Positions 37,642 through 47,223 of a DNA stretch of 64,000 nt are shown here, in pieces. The position numbers and the translations under genes were made by a program. The notes under the pieces were generated by a model. It saw only the letters and a list, made by a program, of their open reading frames with translations. It did no database searches and was not told the origin of the DNA. This DNA is from an uncultured Verrucomicrobiae bacterium (GTDB taxonomy: Bacteria; Verrucomicrobiota; Verrucomicrobiia; Limisphaerales; AAA164-E04). Positions within the stretch are counted from its first letter, which is position 1; each line of letters starts with the position of its first letter. The stretch spans positions 2,620,876-2,684,875 of the forward strand of contig OX638380.1 of NCBI GenBank assembly GCA_951813855.1, given 5' to 3'.

Positions 37642-38416
37642 TACGGACGGAAAATACGGTGATAGCCGGGAGCGGGCGAGAGAATTCCCCCTGCCTGTCA
37701 CCCGCCCGGTTTCGGAAAACGTTCGAGACGAGCCTCATGGTTGGTGTTACTCGCCACTTTATTTCGGGAAATCGTGCGTTTTTATTTCGCATAATTTCGG
37801 GCATAAGCGCTATGATCCGACGGTCGGCTGCCCCATAGTGGTGTTCTTTGGCCGTCAACGACTCTCCAACTCCCCCCATGGTTCTGCCGTTGGAACTTCC
37901 AGCGGGTACTTTGCGCTTTCGACGCCGGCGAAAGTGGCGATCATTCCTCCGCTCGGTTATTGTAGCGTCATCCCAACGCCCAACGACTGTGGCCTCCTGG
38001 GGCTAAAGACTGGAACGACCTGCTGCGAAGCCAATGACCCGCTCCCCGAATCCCAACCGAATTTTTTTTTCCAAGCAGTCAAGTTATAAAACCGTTGCCC
38101 GTTGAGAATCGGTCGCCACTCCTAGCTGACCCACCCCTATTAGCTCCCGGATTAAAGTGAAGAAATTCGCCCGAAATAACGTGGCGAATAACATCCCGGA
38201 GCCGAAATCACGCGGAACCTCATACCGTAACACCGAGCGATCCAGTCTTCGACGTGGCATCACTGTCAAGGGATGCTCCGCTTGTCCTTTACACGCTTTA
38301 CTGTCATAACTGTGCGGGCGAACTATCCGGTAGCTGAGTCGTCGATTCTGGATCAGTTTTGCGTCTCAACATCGCTCCGACAGGCGATGCCGACAAGCCG
38401 TTGCAGGCAGACAGAA
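37642..38416. other. 775-bp region without a supportable gene
   Basis: Upstream of both the SGNH gene (minus) and the methyltransferase (plus). No intact frame or terminator is seen. A run of eight T at about 38069-38076 has no adjoining hairpin. Base composition changes gradually towards the methyltransferase gene, so the left edge of the acquired segment may be here. Confidence 0.35.
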
Positions 38417-40627
38417 ATGATTAGGACGCCCCAAGACCAAGGCACACTCGACCTACAGCCCGTTTCTGCTCCAAAAGACGAGATTCTGTCGTTTACGGGA
38501 CTTTGCGCCCTCGAAGACGACGACTTCCCTTTCGAAGCAATCAGCGATATTGCCGCCGTGGAGAGCTGGCGCAAAGAAATCAACCGCCCAATCTACCATA
38601 TTCACAAATGGTGGGCGCATCGCCTGGGTACGGTCTTCCGGGCCATCGTTCTCGGTGCGCTTACACCGTCGGGGACGAATGTGCTAGACTCCTTCTATCG
38701 GAATGTCCGACTAAAGGACCGGGTAGTCTTCGATCCATTCATGGGCAGTGGCACCACTGTCGGCGAAGCGCTCAAGCTCGGGGCTCGCGCCATTGGACGC
38801 GATATCAATCCAGTTGCGTATTTCTTGGTTCGCAACGCTCTTGCCAGTCATGATCGCGCGGCCGTTCTGAAGGCATTCGAACACATTCAGCGCGACATGG
38901 CCGAGACCCTCAAGGCCTTTTACAAAACCGAACTCGCAGACGGCACCCAAGTCGACGTCCTCTATTTTTTCTGAGTCAAGCAGGTCGATTGCCCGGAATG
39001 CCGCACCGCTATCGATCTCTTTCCGTCGAGAATCTTCACTCGTCACACCGATCCCAGACGCCATCCGACAGCTCAGGCCGTTTGTCCATCATGCGGTGCA
39101 ATAAACCCTGTACGCTTCGATGACCGCGCCACCACTTGCTCGCACTGTGCACTCGTATTCAACCCACAAGAGGGGCCGGCCCACGGACAAAAGGCAACCT
39201 GTCCGGCGTGTTCCCACAGCTTCCAGATCGCCAAGACCGTCCGCAACAACAATACCCCGCCCGCACACCGGCTCTATGCCAAACTTGTTCTGACCCCCAA
39301 TGGGAAAAAGCAATACCTGGCCGCAACAGACCTTGATCACCTACTCTACAGAGAAGCCTCAAAAGCTTTGGCGGAAAGGATCGATGCCTACCCGGTCGTC
39401 GCCATTGCGCCGGGATACAACACCAACCAAGTTCTCGGTTACAACTACCGCTACTGGCATGAGATGTTCAATGACCGCCAGTTGCTCTGCCTGTCGATGC
39501 TGACCGAGCGGATTCGCGCGCTTGACGCCCTCAATCTCAGGGAGCTCTTTGCCTGCCTGTTTTCCGGGGCCCTTGAATTCAACAACATGTTCACGTCGTT
39601 CAAAGGGGAGGGCACTGGAGCGGTCCGCCACATGTTCGCCCACCATATCCTCAAGCCCGAGCGCGCACCGCTGGAAGCCAATCTCTGGGGAACGCCGAAA
39701 AGCTCAGGCTCCTTCAAGACCATGTTCGAGGGCCGCATCCGCCGAGCGCTCGAATATGCCGACAACCCGTTCGAGCTGCAGCTCGCCTATGGTAATGGCC
39801 GCAGAACAACGGAGAAAGTCTATGGCCTTTCCGAGCCTCTGGGCTTCGATATCGCCAATAGCTACGACGAGTTTGCGCAAGGCCGACGCGTTCATCTGTC
39901 CTGTGGTGATTCCGGTCAAACCGACATTCCGGACAACTCTGTGGACGCCGTCATCACCGATCCGCCCTTCTTCGACAATGTGCACTACTCCCAACTGGCC
40001 GATTTTTTTCATGTCTGGCAGCGCCATATCCTGGGAGACGAGGGGACCCGGCAATCCCCGACGACTCGGTCCCGAGCCGTAGTGCAAAATACCGATGCTG
40101 CGACCTTTGCACAGCGGCTGTTATGCGTTTGGACTGAAGCACATCGTGTCCTCTCCAATGATGGCGTGCTCACTTTCACCTACCACCACTCACGCAACGA
40201 GGGTTGGCACGCTGTGCTCCACGCACTGATGACAGCGGGCTTCGGCATCACCGCAGCTCACCCGGTCAAAGCTGAAATGTCAGTCGCCATGCCCAAGCAT
40301 CAAGCGAAAGAACCGATAGACTTCGACATTGTCCTAGTCTGCCGCAAACACGCCTGCCTTTCAGCCCCTCAATGGAACGGTGACCCGTGGGCCGCTGTCC
40401 TGCCGACTGTATCTGGACAGGTCAACCGGCTTAGAAAGCGCTCTCCCAGGCTAAGCCGCAACGATATCCGTATCATCGTGATGGCGCAGCTCATCCGCCA
40501 ATTGTCACATCTGCCTACCCCTGAAGCCGCCCTGTCTTACCTGGAGACCAGCAAACCGGAAGTTGAAACGGCTATCGAACACTGGCACCTTATAACCGGC
40601 GTCAACACCGAAGAGACGCACTCATGA
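38417..40627 (+). pseudogene. DUF1156-like DNA methyltransferase interrupted by one in-frame TGA
   Basis: An amino-methyltransferase of the N6A/N4C type. Motif I FDPFMGSGTTVGEA lies at about 106-119 and motif IV TDPPFFDNVHYSQL at about 514. Between them are two Cys pairs plus two more (CPEC/CPSC, CSHC/CPAC) forming zinc ribbons, as in DUF1156-type enzymes. The frame is open over 736 codons except for TGA at 38972-38974 (codon 186), where the sequence reads YFF-stop-VKQVDC; related proteins as I recall them have Trp at this point, so TGG to TGA is the simplest change. ATG 38417 is assumed (38387 is possible). It overlaps the downstream nuclease-like gene by 4 bp. Confidence 0.8.
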
Positions 40628-41415
40628 GTCTTATTTGCACCGTTTTCAGAGAATGCGTCCGCGCCATGCGCGATGGCATCCTCATCGAACGAGAAAGCGG
40701 TCATGATAAGGAATTTCATTTCCAGTACTGGTTCAAATCCCGTCTCGACGGCATCGGCGAAAATTACGACCAACCCGATCGCAACACCTACCCCGACTTC
40801 AAGCTCGTACACTGTGCGGAAGGCTACGAAGTCAAGGGCCTAGCCTATCCCGGACGCCGTGAAAACTACGACTGCAATAGCCAAATTCCTTGCGGCAAGC
40901 ACAATGGACGCCAAATTTTCTACGTCTTCGGGCGATATCCGGCACGGCCGGATGGCGACAGATACCCCGTTCTAGATCTAGTAATCTGCCACGGCAGCTT
41001 CTTGAACGCCGACGGTACGTATGTGCACAAAAACGAAAGTTTCCGTGGTATCGGGAGCTACGGCGACATCTTGGTACGGGACCGTAAGATGTATGTTGCG
41101 CCAACTCCATTTGCCCTTGCAGATGGCACGGCACATCATCGGACCCTGATCCTCCCGGGCGACATGCCGGCTGACGGCGACCTTGTCGAAATCGCACGCC
41201 CTTCCCGACGCGAAGTGGATCACATTGTCGTCGCCTACAATTTTGATTTGCGCACCAACAAACTCACCAAGACGTTCGTCCCAAATCCCAAAGCCGACAC
41301 TGAGCACATCTTTAAAGCTTATCGCTTGGATGGCGATCCTCTCTGCCAGATAGGACTGCGTGAGCACTCCCGAGAAATTGCGGAACGCGACTATCATGAC
41401 CAGTTCAGAGAGTAG
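40624..41415 (+). CDS. Putative restriction endonuclease (PD-(D/E)XK type), partner of the methyltransferase
   Basis: 263 residues. ATG 40624 overlaps the stop of the methyltransferase (ATGA), an arrangement usual for coupled restriction-modification genes. A nuclease-like core is visible: Asp58 in YPDFKLVH, Glu69 and Lys71 in YEVKG, then a conserved-looking stretch CNSQIPCGKHNGRQIFY and a strand VLDLVICHG. I recognise no named family. It is complete, although the partner methyltransferase has a stop codon. A modification-dependent enzyme or a Vsr-like protein is less likely. Confidence 0.65.
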   Translation: MSLICTVFRECVRAMRDGILIERESGHDKEFHFQYWFKSRLDGIGENYDQPDRNTYPDFKLVHCAEGYEVKGLAYPGRRENYDCNSQIPCGKHNGRQIFYVFGRYPARPDGDRYPVLDLVICHGSFLNADGTYVHKNESFRGIGSYGDILVRDRKMYVAPTPFALADGTAHHRTLILPGDMPADGDLVEIARPSRREVDHIVVAYNFDLRTNKLTKTFVPNPKADTEHIFKAYRLDGDPLCQIGLREHSREIAERDYHDQFRE

Positions 41416-41600
41416 TCCGCTGATGATGTCCGTTTAGAGGGATACGAAATCGCTGTGGACTCCGGTTCCTCCGTTTGAGGCCGCTGGAAACTCTCTCCTA
41501 TACCACTGAATGAGACACCAGCTTTCCCTCCCGTCGACACCCCGAGCGAAACTGGAATTGCTTGAAATTCGCCTCAATTATTGAACATTCTCTTTCGACG

Positions 41601-42506
41601 ATGTTGTCGGCGTGCAAGGAATCGATACGTAAATGGGCTGAAGAGATTCGCATCGCCCATACGGTTTTCGCCTTGCCTTTCGCTTTGGCGGCCATGGCCG
41701 TGGCGGCTCACGACACTCAGGGTTGGCCCGGCTGGAGAATCTTTCTGCTCATTTTGGCGGCCTTGTTCACGGCCCGGACCTGCGCGATGATTTTCAACCG
41801 TTTGGTCGATCTTCCCTTCGATCGCCTAAACCCCCGAACGCGAAATCGACACTTGGTTAGCGGCCGGCTATCGATCGCCGGCGCCGTGACGCTGCTCGTA
41901 TTCAACGCATTTATTTTTCTCGCAGTTTGCTGGTTCATCAAACCCATCTGCTTTTATCTTGCTCCGTTTGTTTTGGCGGTCGTCTGCTTTTATTCCCTGA
42001 CCAAGCGCTTCACCGATTTCACCCATGTCTATTTGGGTGTAGCCTTGGGCCTTTCGCCCATCGGGGCTTGGTTGGCGGTAACCGGCTCTCTGGATTTTCC
42101 GCCGGTGATCCTGGCCTTCGCCGTCGTTTTCTGGCTCATCGGCTTCGATATCGTATACGCCACCCAGGACTACGAATTCGACCGATCTCACCAATTGCAT
42201 TCTTTGATCGTACGCTGGGGAGTCAACAACGCGCTTCAGGCCGCTTTGATTTCCCACATACTCATGCTGTTGCTGTTGGCTGCCTTCGGACTGACCCTGC
42301 GGCTCTATTTCGGTTACCTTTGTTTGGGATATTTGATAGGCCTGCTCATCATCGCCGTTTGCCTGCTCTTCGAACACTGGCTGGCCCGCAAGCGAAGTCG
42401 GCGTTGGCTGGAAACCTCTTTCTTCCGACTCAACGCGCTCATCAGCCTCGTCTTTCTAGTGGTCACCGTCGCCGAAGTGGCCATTCCTTTTTTCCAACGT
42501 TCATGA
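41601..42506 (+). CDS. mqnP: UbiA-family prenyltransferase, probably MqnP of the futalosine pathway
   Basis: 301-residue integral membrane prenyltransferase with about eight helices. Aspartate-rich motifs typical of UbiA are NRLVDLPFDRLNPRTRNR and DIVYATQDYEFDR. Because it is followed by mqnE (4-bp overlap) and mqnA, it most likely attaches the polyprenyl chain to 1,4-dihydroxy-6-naphthoate in futalosine-type menaquinone synthesis. ATG 41601 is chosen; a TTG at 41562 would add 13 residues. EboC-type UbiA proteins are an alternative, since an ebo-type pair lies about 11 kb away, but the gene order favours MqnP. Confidence 0.83.
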   Translation: MLSACKESIRKWAEEIRIAHTVFALPFALAAMAVAAHDTQGWPGWRIFLLILAALFTARTCAMIFNRLVDLPFDRLNPRTRNRHLVSGRLSIAGAVTLLVFNAFIFLAVCWFIKPICFYLAPFVLAVVCFYSLTKRFTDFTHVYLGVALGLSPIGAWLAVTGSLDFPPVILAFAVVFWLIGFDIVYATQDYEFDRSHQLHSLIVRWGVNNALQAALISHILMLLLLAAFGLTLRLYFGYLCLGYLIGLLIIAVCLLFEHWLARKRSRRWLETSFFRLNALISLVFLVVTVAEVAIPFFQRS

Positions 42507-43621
42507 ACGAATCCAACCGCATGGACCGGGCCTTGGAAGAAACCGGCCTGACCGATATCCACGAAAAGATCGTCGGCAAAATACGAATTGACGAAACCGA
42601 CGCCCAACGCCTGTTCGAAACCCACGATCTCAACTTGCTCGGCTACCTCGCCAATCTCGCCAATCGGCAAAAAAACGGCGATACCGCCCTCTACTTGCTC
42701 AATCGCTACGTCAATTATTCCAACTATTGCATCCTGAGCTGCCAATTCTGCTCTTTCGCTCGCAAGAAACGGGACAACGACGGTTTCCAATTAAGCCTGG
42801 AAGAGATCCTGAAACGGGGGAAACTGGCACTCGAAGCCGGCGCTACCGAATTGCATATTGTGGGAGGGCTGCACCCTTCCCTGCCCTTCGATTACTATGT
42901 GGACATGCTCGCCGGCCTCAAGGCCCAGGCGCCGAACGTCACGCTCAAATGCTTCACGGCCATCGAAATACTGCACCTGGGCTGGCTAGCCCGAAAACCG
43001 GTACCCGAAACCTTGGCCCGGCTGAAACAGGCCGGACTGGATTCGTTGACCGGCGGCGGCGCCGAAATCTTCGCTCCCGAAATCAGACGGGAAATCGCCC
43101 GGGGCAAAGAATCAGCGGAAGAGTATCTCGAAGTGCACCGCATCTGGCACGAAATGGGGTCGGGCAGCACCTGCACGATGCTCTACGGCCACATCGAATC
43201 GTTAGCCGACCGAGTCGACCATCTGCGCCGATTGCGGAAACTGCAAGACCGGACCCGAGGGTTCACCGGATTCATCCCCCTGGCCTACCAACCCGAGTCC
43301 AACCGATTATCCGTCAAGCATCCGCCGACCGGAGCCGATTCGCTGCGCACGATCGCCGTCAGCCGAATCTACCTCGACAACCTCGACCACATCACCGCCT
43401 ACTGGATCGGCTTGGGCCTGGACTTGGCTCAAATCGCGCTCCGGTACGGAGCCGACGATCTGCAAGGCACCATCGAAGAAGAACACATCTTTCACATGGC
43501 GGGCGCCGCGTCGCCCGCGAAACAAACCCGGCAGTCGTTAACGGCCGCCATCCGCGAAGCCGGTAAAATCCCGGTGCAACGGGACACGTTCTACCAACCG
43601 ATAACCGATGAAGCCGCTTGA
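42503..43621 (+). CDS. mqnE: Aminofutalosine synthase (radical SAM)
   Basis: 372-residue radical-SAM enzyme that joins adenosine to the MqnA product to form 6-amino-6-deoxyfutalosine. The iron-sulfur motif is CILSCQFC (CxxxCxxC) in NYSNYCILSCQFCSFARKK. Further MqnE-like elements are ATELHIVGGLHPSLPFDYY, GLDSLTGGGAEIF, STCTMLYGHIE, FIPLAYQPESN, and EEEHIFHMAGA near the end; these separate it from MqnC. ATG 42503 overlaps the UbiA stop (ATGA) and the stop overlaps mqnA by 14 bp. mqnB, mqnC and mqnD are not in this window. Confidence 0.92.
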   Translation: MNESNRMDRALEETGLTDIHEKIVGKIRIDETDAQRLFETHDLNLLGYLANLANRQKNGDTALYLLNRYVNYSNYCILSCQFCSFARKKRDNDGFQLSLEEILKRGKLALEAGATELHIVGGLHPSLPFDYYVDMLAGLKAQAPNVTLKCFTAIEILHLGWLARKPVPETLARLKQAGLDSLTGGGAEIFAPEIRREIARGKESAEEYLEVHRIWHEMGSGSTCTMLYGHIESLADRVDHLRRLRKLQDRTRGFTGFIPLAYQPESNRLSVKHPPTGADSLRTIAVSRIYLDNLDHITAYWIGLGLDLAQIALRYGADDLQGTIEEEHIFHMAGAASPAKQTRQSLTAAIREAGKIPVQRDTFYQPITDEAA

Positions 43622-44387
43622 CGATCGGGAACCGATCGTCGGTTCGGTTCCTTACCTGAACGCCCTGCCCTTAACTTGGGGATTACCCGCCAGCCGAACG
43701 CTCCTGCTGCCTCCCCCCGAATTGGCGCTCGCCTTGCGAGAGGGCCTGGTCGACGCCGCGTTACTCAGCATTACCGAAGCGCTCCTCAATCCCGAATACG
43801 GCGTACTCGACGGCATAGGGATCGGTTCGCACGGACCGGTTTACAGCGTATTCTTGGCTCATCGTCCGCCGTTGGATCAAATTCGAACCGTCCATTATGA
43901 TCCCGCCTCGCTTTGCGGCGCGAAACTGCTACGGATTCTCCTGCGTCAGCGCCGCCTCCAACCGGAATGGCGGCGGCTCGACGATTACCGGCAAGCCGCC
44001 GGTCAGGAATGCGTCTTATTAATCGGCGATCCTGCCATCCGGTTTCGCTCGGAACGTCATCCCCATCAGCTGTGGGATCTGGGAACCGCGTGGCGGGAAA
44101 TGACGCGTCGACCCTTCGTCTTCGCCATGTGGACCGTCCGGACCGGCGGCGATTACACGAATCTGATTCGAACTCTGAAAGAAACCCGGAGCCGAGGCCT
44201 GAAAAATCTCTCGACGATCGGGCAAGCGAACTATCCTGTCGGAGATTCCGCCGTACGGAAACGTTATCTGACGGAACATATCCGCTATCAGGTCGGCGCC
44301 GCCGAAAAAGCGGGAATCGCCCGTTTCGCCGCCGAGTTGCAAGCGTCAGAAGGGATTGCCGTTCGCCTGCCGAAATATCTGAACTGA
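43608..44387 (+). CDS. mqnA: Chorismate dehydratase of the futalosine menaquinone pathway
   Basis: 259 residues. Converts chorismate to 3-enolpyruvoylbenzoate, the first step of the futalosine route. MqnA/MqnD-type periplasmic-binding-protein fold features are VGSVPYLNALPLTWGL at the N-terminus, REGLVDAALLSITEAL, IGSHGPVYSVFLAH, VLLIGDPAIRF, WDLGTAWREMTRRPFVFAMW and YLTEHIRYQVG. The gene order (UbiA, mqnE, mqnA) and the SVPYLNALP start favour MqnA over MqnD. It overlaps mqnE by 14 bp and is 1 bp from the first ABC-2 permease gene, so the permeases are on the same transcript. Confidence 0.92.
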   Translation: MKPLDDREPIVGSVPYLNALPLTWGLPASRTLLLPPPELALALREGLVDAALLSITEALLNPEYGVLDGIGIGSHGPVYSVFLAHRPPLDQIRTVHYDPASLCGAKLLRILLRQRRLQPEWRRLDDYRQAAGQECVLLIGDPAIRFRSERHPHQLWDLGTAWREMTRRPFVFAMWTVRTGGDYTNLIRTLKETRSRGLKNLSTIGQANYPVGDSAVRKRYLTEHIRYQVGAAEKAGIARFAAELQASEGIAVRLPKYLN

Positions 44388-44388
44388 G

Positions 44389-45207
44389 ATGACTCCGTTG
44401 CCGATCTTCAGCAAATATCGGCAAGTACTCAGCATCGGCGTTCAAAGCACGCTGGCCTACCGGATCAATTTTCTCTGCCGTTCCCTCTTTGCGCTGGTGC
44501 CGCTGACCGCGACCATTTTGTTATGGCGCGCGATCTACGCCGGGGCCGGAGGCGACGTCGCCGGTTACGCGCTGGAACAGATGATTTCCTATTACCTCGT
44601 CATCGCGATAATCGACGCGTTGACGGCCGTCAACGAAGACGACTGGCAGATCGTCGCCGATATCCGCGACGGCCGCATCAGTCAATTCCTGCTCAAGCCC
44701 ATCGACTATCTGGGCTATCGGCTGACGCTCTATTTTTCCGGCCGGCTCGTCTACTGGCTGATTAGCCTGTTGCCGATCGGTTGCTTCGTCTTTTTCTACC
44801 GCGAGAATCTGCAACTCCCCGCCAATCCAACCGTCTGGAGTTCCGTCGTCTTGTCCGTCGCGCTGACCGCCCTGCTCCAGTTTTTTATCTCTTTCTCCAT
44901 GGCATTGCTCGCCTTCTGGGTGTTGGAAATCGACACCTTCATCTTCATCCTGTTCGCGATCGAAGTCATCGCCGGAGGCCATCTCTTTCCCCTCGACATT
45001 CTTCCGGCCGCGATCTTGAACGCCTTGGCTTGGACGCCTTTTCCCTACCTGCTGTATTTTCCGGCCAGCATCTTTCTGGAACGAACGACCGGAACCGAAT
45101 TGCTCCTGGGCCTCGGGATTCAGATCGGATGGACCCTGATCGCTTTCGGCGTCGCCTGTTTCGTCTGGCGCCGGGGCGTGCGCCAATACGAAGCGGCCGG
45201 CGGCTGA
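44389..45207 (+). CDS. ABC-2-family permease, subunit 1
   Basis: 272 residues with six predicted helices, of the ABC-2 family (PF06182-type) whose members usually occur as two permeases plus one ATPase. Typical features are the start KYRQVLSIGVQSTLAYRIN, an intracellular RDGRISQFLLKPIDYL segment, and the last helices with AGGHLFPLDILP and LAWTPFPYLLYFPASIFL. It begins 1 bp after mqnA and is followed 8 bp later by a second permease, but I see no ATPase gene nearby. Substrates of this family are mostly unknown. Confidence 0.82.
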   Translation: MTPLPIFSKYRQVLSIGVQSTLAYRINFLCRSLFALVPLTATILLWRAIYAGAGGDVAGYALEQMISYYLVIAIIDALTAVNEDDWQIVADIRDGRISQFLLKPIDYLGYRLTLYFSGRLVYWLISLLPIGCFVFFYRENLQLPANPTVWSSVVLSVALTALLQFFISFSMALLAFWVLEIDTFIFILFAIEVIAGGHLFPLDILPAAILNALAWTPFPYLLYFPASIFLERTTGTELLLGLGIQIGWTLIAFGVACFVWRRGVRQYEAAGG

Positions 45208-45215
45208 CCGAACCG

Positions 45216-46064
45216 GTGAAAAACTTTCCCGAAAACCTTTCGGCGACTCCGGTCAAACCGCCCCCGAGCGCGGGCCGCCATCACGTGGCCATTTACGGTG
45301 CCCTGTGCCGCAATTCGATTATCCGCGACATGCAATTCAAGACGAATTTCCTGCTCTGGATTTTTGTCGAAGCCCTATGGTTCGCCTTGCAACTGGCTTT
45401 CGTCGCGGTGATTTATTCCCACACCGATCGCATCGCCACCTGGACCCGCTGGGAAGTCGTGTTGCTGACCGGCGCCAGCCAAGTCATCCAGCAAAGCTTT
45501 CAGGCATTGTTTCTCAACAACGTCGTCGCTCTCTCCGAACATGTCCGGACCGGACGATTGGACTTTTTACTTCTGTTGCCCGTCAATGCGCGCTTTCTCA
45601 TCTCGTTGCGCACGATCGATCCGGGATCGCTATTCGGCGTCTTCAGCGGATTGGCCGTCATGGCCTACGCCTGCCGGCAAATGCAGCTGGTCCCCGATTG
45701 GCACCAGATCGCCGGGTTCGGACTGCTTTGCGTCTTCGGCATCCTCATCCATTACTCCCTGATGTTTTTGCTGGCCAGCACCAGTTTCCTGTCGGTCAAA
45801 GCCCAAGGCATCGTCTGGGGATACTACAACCTGTTCAATATCGCCCGGCTGCCGGACGCCGCCTTCCGAGGCCCGTTCCGAGCATGTTTCACTTTCGGCA
45901 TCCCGATGCTGCTGGTGTCCAACGTGCCGGTGAAATATTTCGCCGACAAACTTGATTCGCCCCAGGAGATTTTCTGGTTGATCGGGATGGCCGTTCTCTG
46001 TTTTCTCGTTTCGGAATTCGGTTGGCGCCGAGCGCTCGCGCGCTACACCAGCGCCAGTTCCTGA
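45216..46064 (+). CDS. ABC-2-family permease, subunit 2
   Basis: 282 residues from GTG 45216 (ATG 45330 is an alternative that would cut the cytoplasmic N-terminus). Six hydrophobic segments are visible, with RNSIIRDMQFKTNFLLWIFV, SEHVRTGRLDFLLLLPVN, VFSGLAVMAYA, LMFLLASTSFLSV and FTFGIPMLLVSNVPVKYF, matching the second permease of PF06182-type exporters. It pairs with the gene 8 bp upstream. The required ATPase must be encoded outside this operon. This is the last gene of the mqn transcript; no terminator hairpin is clear after it. Confidence 0.8.
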   Translation: MKNFPENLSATPVKPPPSAGRHHVAIYGALCRNSIIRDMQFKTNFLLWIFVEALWFALQLAFVAVIYSHTDRIATWTRWEVVLLTGASQVIQQSFQALFLNNVVALSEHVRTGRLDFLLLLPVNARFLISLRTIDPGSLFGVFSGLAVMAYACRQMQLVPDWHQIAGFGLLCVFGILIHYSLMFLLASTSFLSVKAQGIVWGYYNLFNIARLPDAAFRGPFRACFTFGIPMLLVSNVPVKYFADKLDSPQEIFWLIGMAVLCFLVSEFGWRRALARYTSASS

Positions 46065-46818
46065 TCCGATCGGACCCGATTCCAGACTAACCGATCGTCC
46101 CGGCGAAGCTGCCGTCGCTTCACGGCGACTTGGTCCCGGCGGCCGTCACGAATTCGTCCCTGGGGCCAACGGCTTCCCCCCGGTTTCCGGAACGTTCGAA
46201 ATTCACGGCCATGACGGCTAATCCGCTGAAGACGCCGAACCTTGGATCACGTCCCGACGAGAGGCGGCGCCTCTCGCTCCGGCACCGAACGCCAGACGAA
46301 CTGCCGACCCTTGGCTCGAGTCGAACGAGACCTGCCCTTTTAGGATTCATCCCTAATCCCGCAACCGACCCCTCACGAATCGACGCCAAAGCCAAGGCGA
46401 ACCGGAACCGCGGCTCCGCCGCCCCGACTCAATCGAACCACGGATCGTTCGTCAGGAGACAATTTGACGGAACGCATCGGAAACAAATCGCCGGCCAGGG
46501 TGTTTTTCTCTCCCGCAAGCGACGTTCGTTGGCTTAATCTCGCTCCATCCCCCTCGTCGCACCGGGCGACGCCGTCCGGGCTAGAGCGTCACCGAATCCT
46601 GGGGAAGAATTCACCCCCGACCCTGAAACCGGAAGGGCAGCGCTCTGCGATGGCGGGGACAGTCAGCTGACCGTTTTAACTCGAGCGCAACCCAGCCGTC
46701 CCGCCCGTTCCGTTCCCGCCGGTCGACCAGCTGACGCACCGGGGTTGCGGCGTCGTGAACTTCCCGCTTTTCCGAAACGGCCGTTCAAACCCAGCGAACC
46801 GCCGGTCTCCGCCGCCGG
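46065..46818. other. 750-bp gene-free spacer
   Basis: Between convergent operons (ABC-2 permeases and the exopolysaccharide genes). Frames are short and without codon texture. I see no mobile element, tRNA or repeat array. Confidence 0.4.
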
Positions 46819-47223
46819 TTAACCGGAAAGCGAACTCAACAGCCACGCCAACAGGCCGAGTTCCAACGCTACGACCGCTCCGAATAACGACCAAGCCGAA
46901 ACGTCCAACAAAACCAAGCGGCGCCAGACAGCCGGAGTTCTGGTAAAACAAAGGACGGTCGCGCCCAGCGTGATCCGGTCGCCGTCACGCAACCTCGCCG
47001 CACTCGCGACCGGTTCGGCGTTGACGGCCAACGACCCTTCGCCCGACCGTCTCATCCGAGGCAACCCGCCGGGCTTCAATTCGAAAACGGCATGCCCCTC
47101 CCAAACACCCCGGTCGTCCAACCGCCAATCGTCGTTCGCGCCTTTACCTACCCGGAACGGCTCAGCGGAAATATCCGCCCATGTTCCCTGCTGCCGCCCC
47201 TCGGTTACCGAAAGCCGGAACAT
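46819..47223 (-). CDS. FHA-domain protein with C-terminal membrane anchor
   Basis: 134 residues. The first 100 form an FHA domain, a phosphothreonine-binding fold, with FRVGKGANDDWRLDDRGVW, then GHAVFELKPGG and VNAEPV...RLRDGDRITLGATVLCF; the usual GRxxxxD/S..H core is only partly kept (VGKGANDD, then GHAVF). A C-terminal helix (LFGAVVALELGLLAWLLSSL) anchors it, so the FHA domain faces the cytoplasm if the N-terminus is inside. It is the last gene of the exopolysaccharide operon: its ATG shares the A of the upstream TAA (TAATG). It may sense phosphorylation in the export apparatus. Confidence 0.75.
   Translation of the reverse strand: MFRLSVTEGRQQGTWADISAEPFRVGKGANDDWRLDDRGVWEGHAVFELKPGGLPRMRRSGEGSLAVNAEPVASAARLRDGDRITLGATVLCFTRTPAVWRRLVLLDVSAWSLFGAVVALELGLLAWLLSSLSG

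Noticed and set aside
37838..38089. 83-codon plus-strand frame between the SGNH and methyltransferase genes
   Set aside because: It ends in a low-complexity T-run region and shows no domain or coding texture; likely chance.
38972..38974. Selenocysteine or general TGA recoding in the methyltransferase
   Set aside because: TGA serves as a stop for many genes here (tight ATGA overlaps), no selenocysteine context or hairpin is evident, and the expected residue is Trp.
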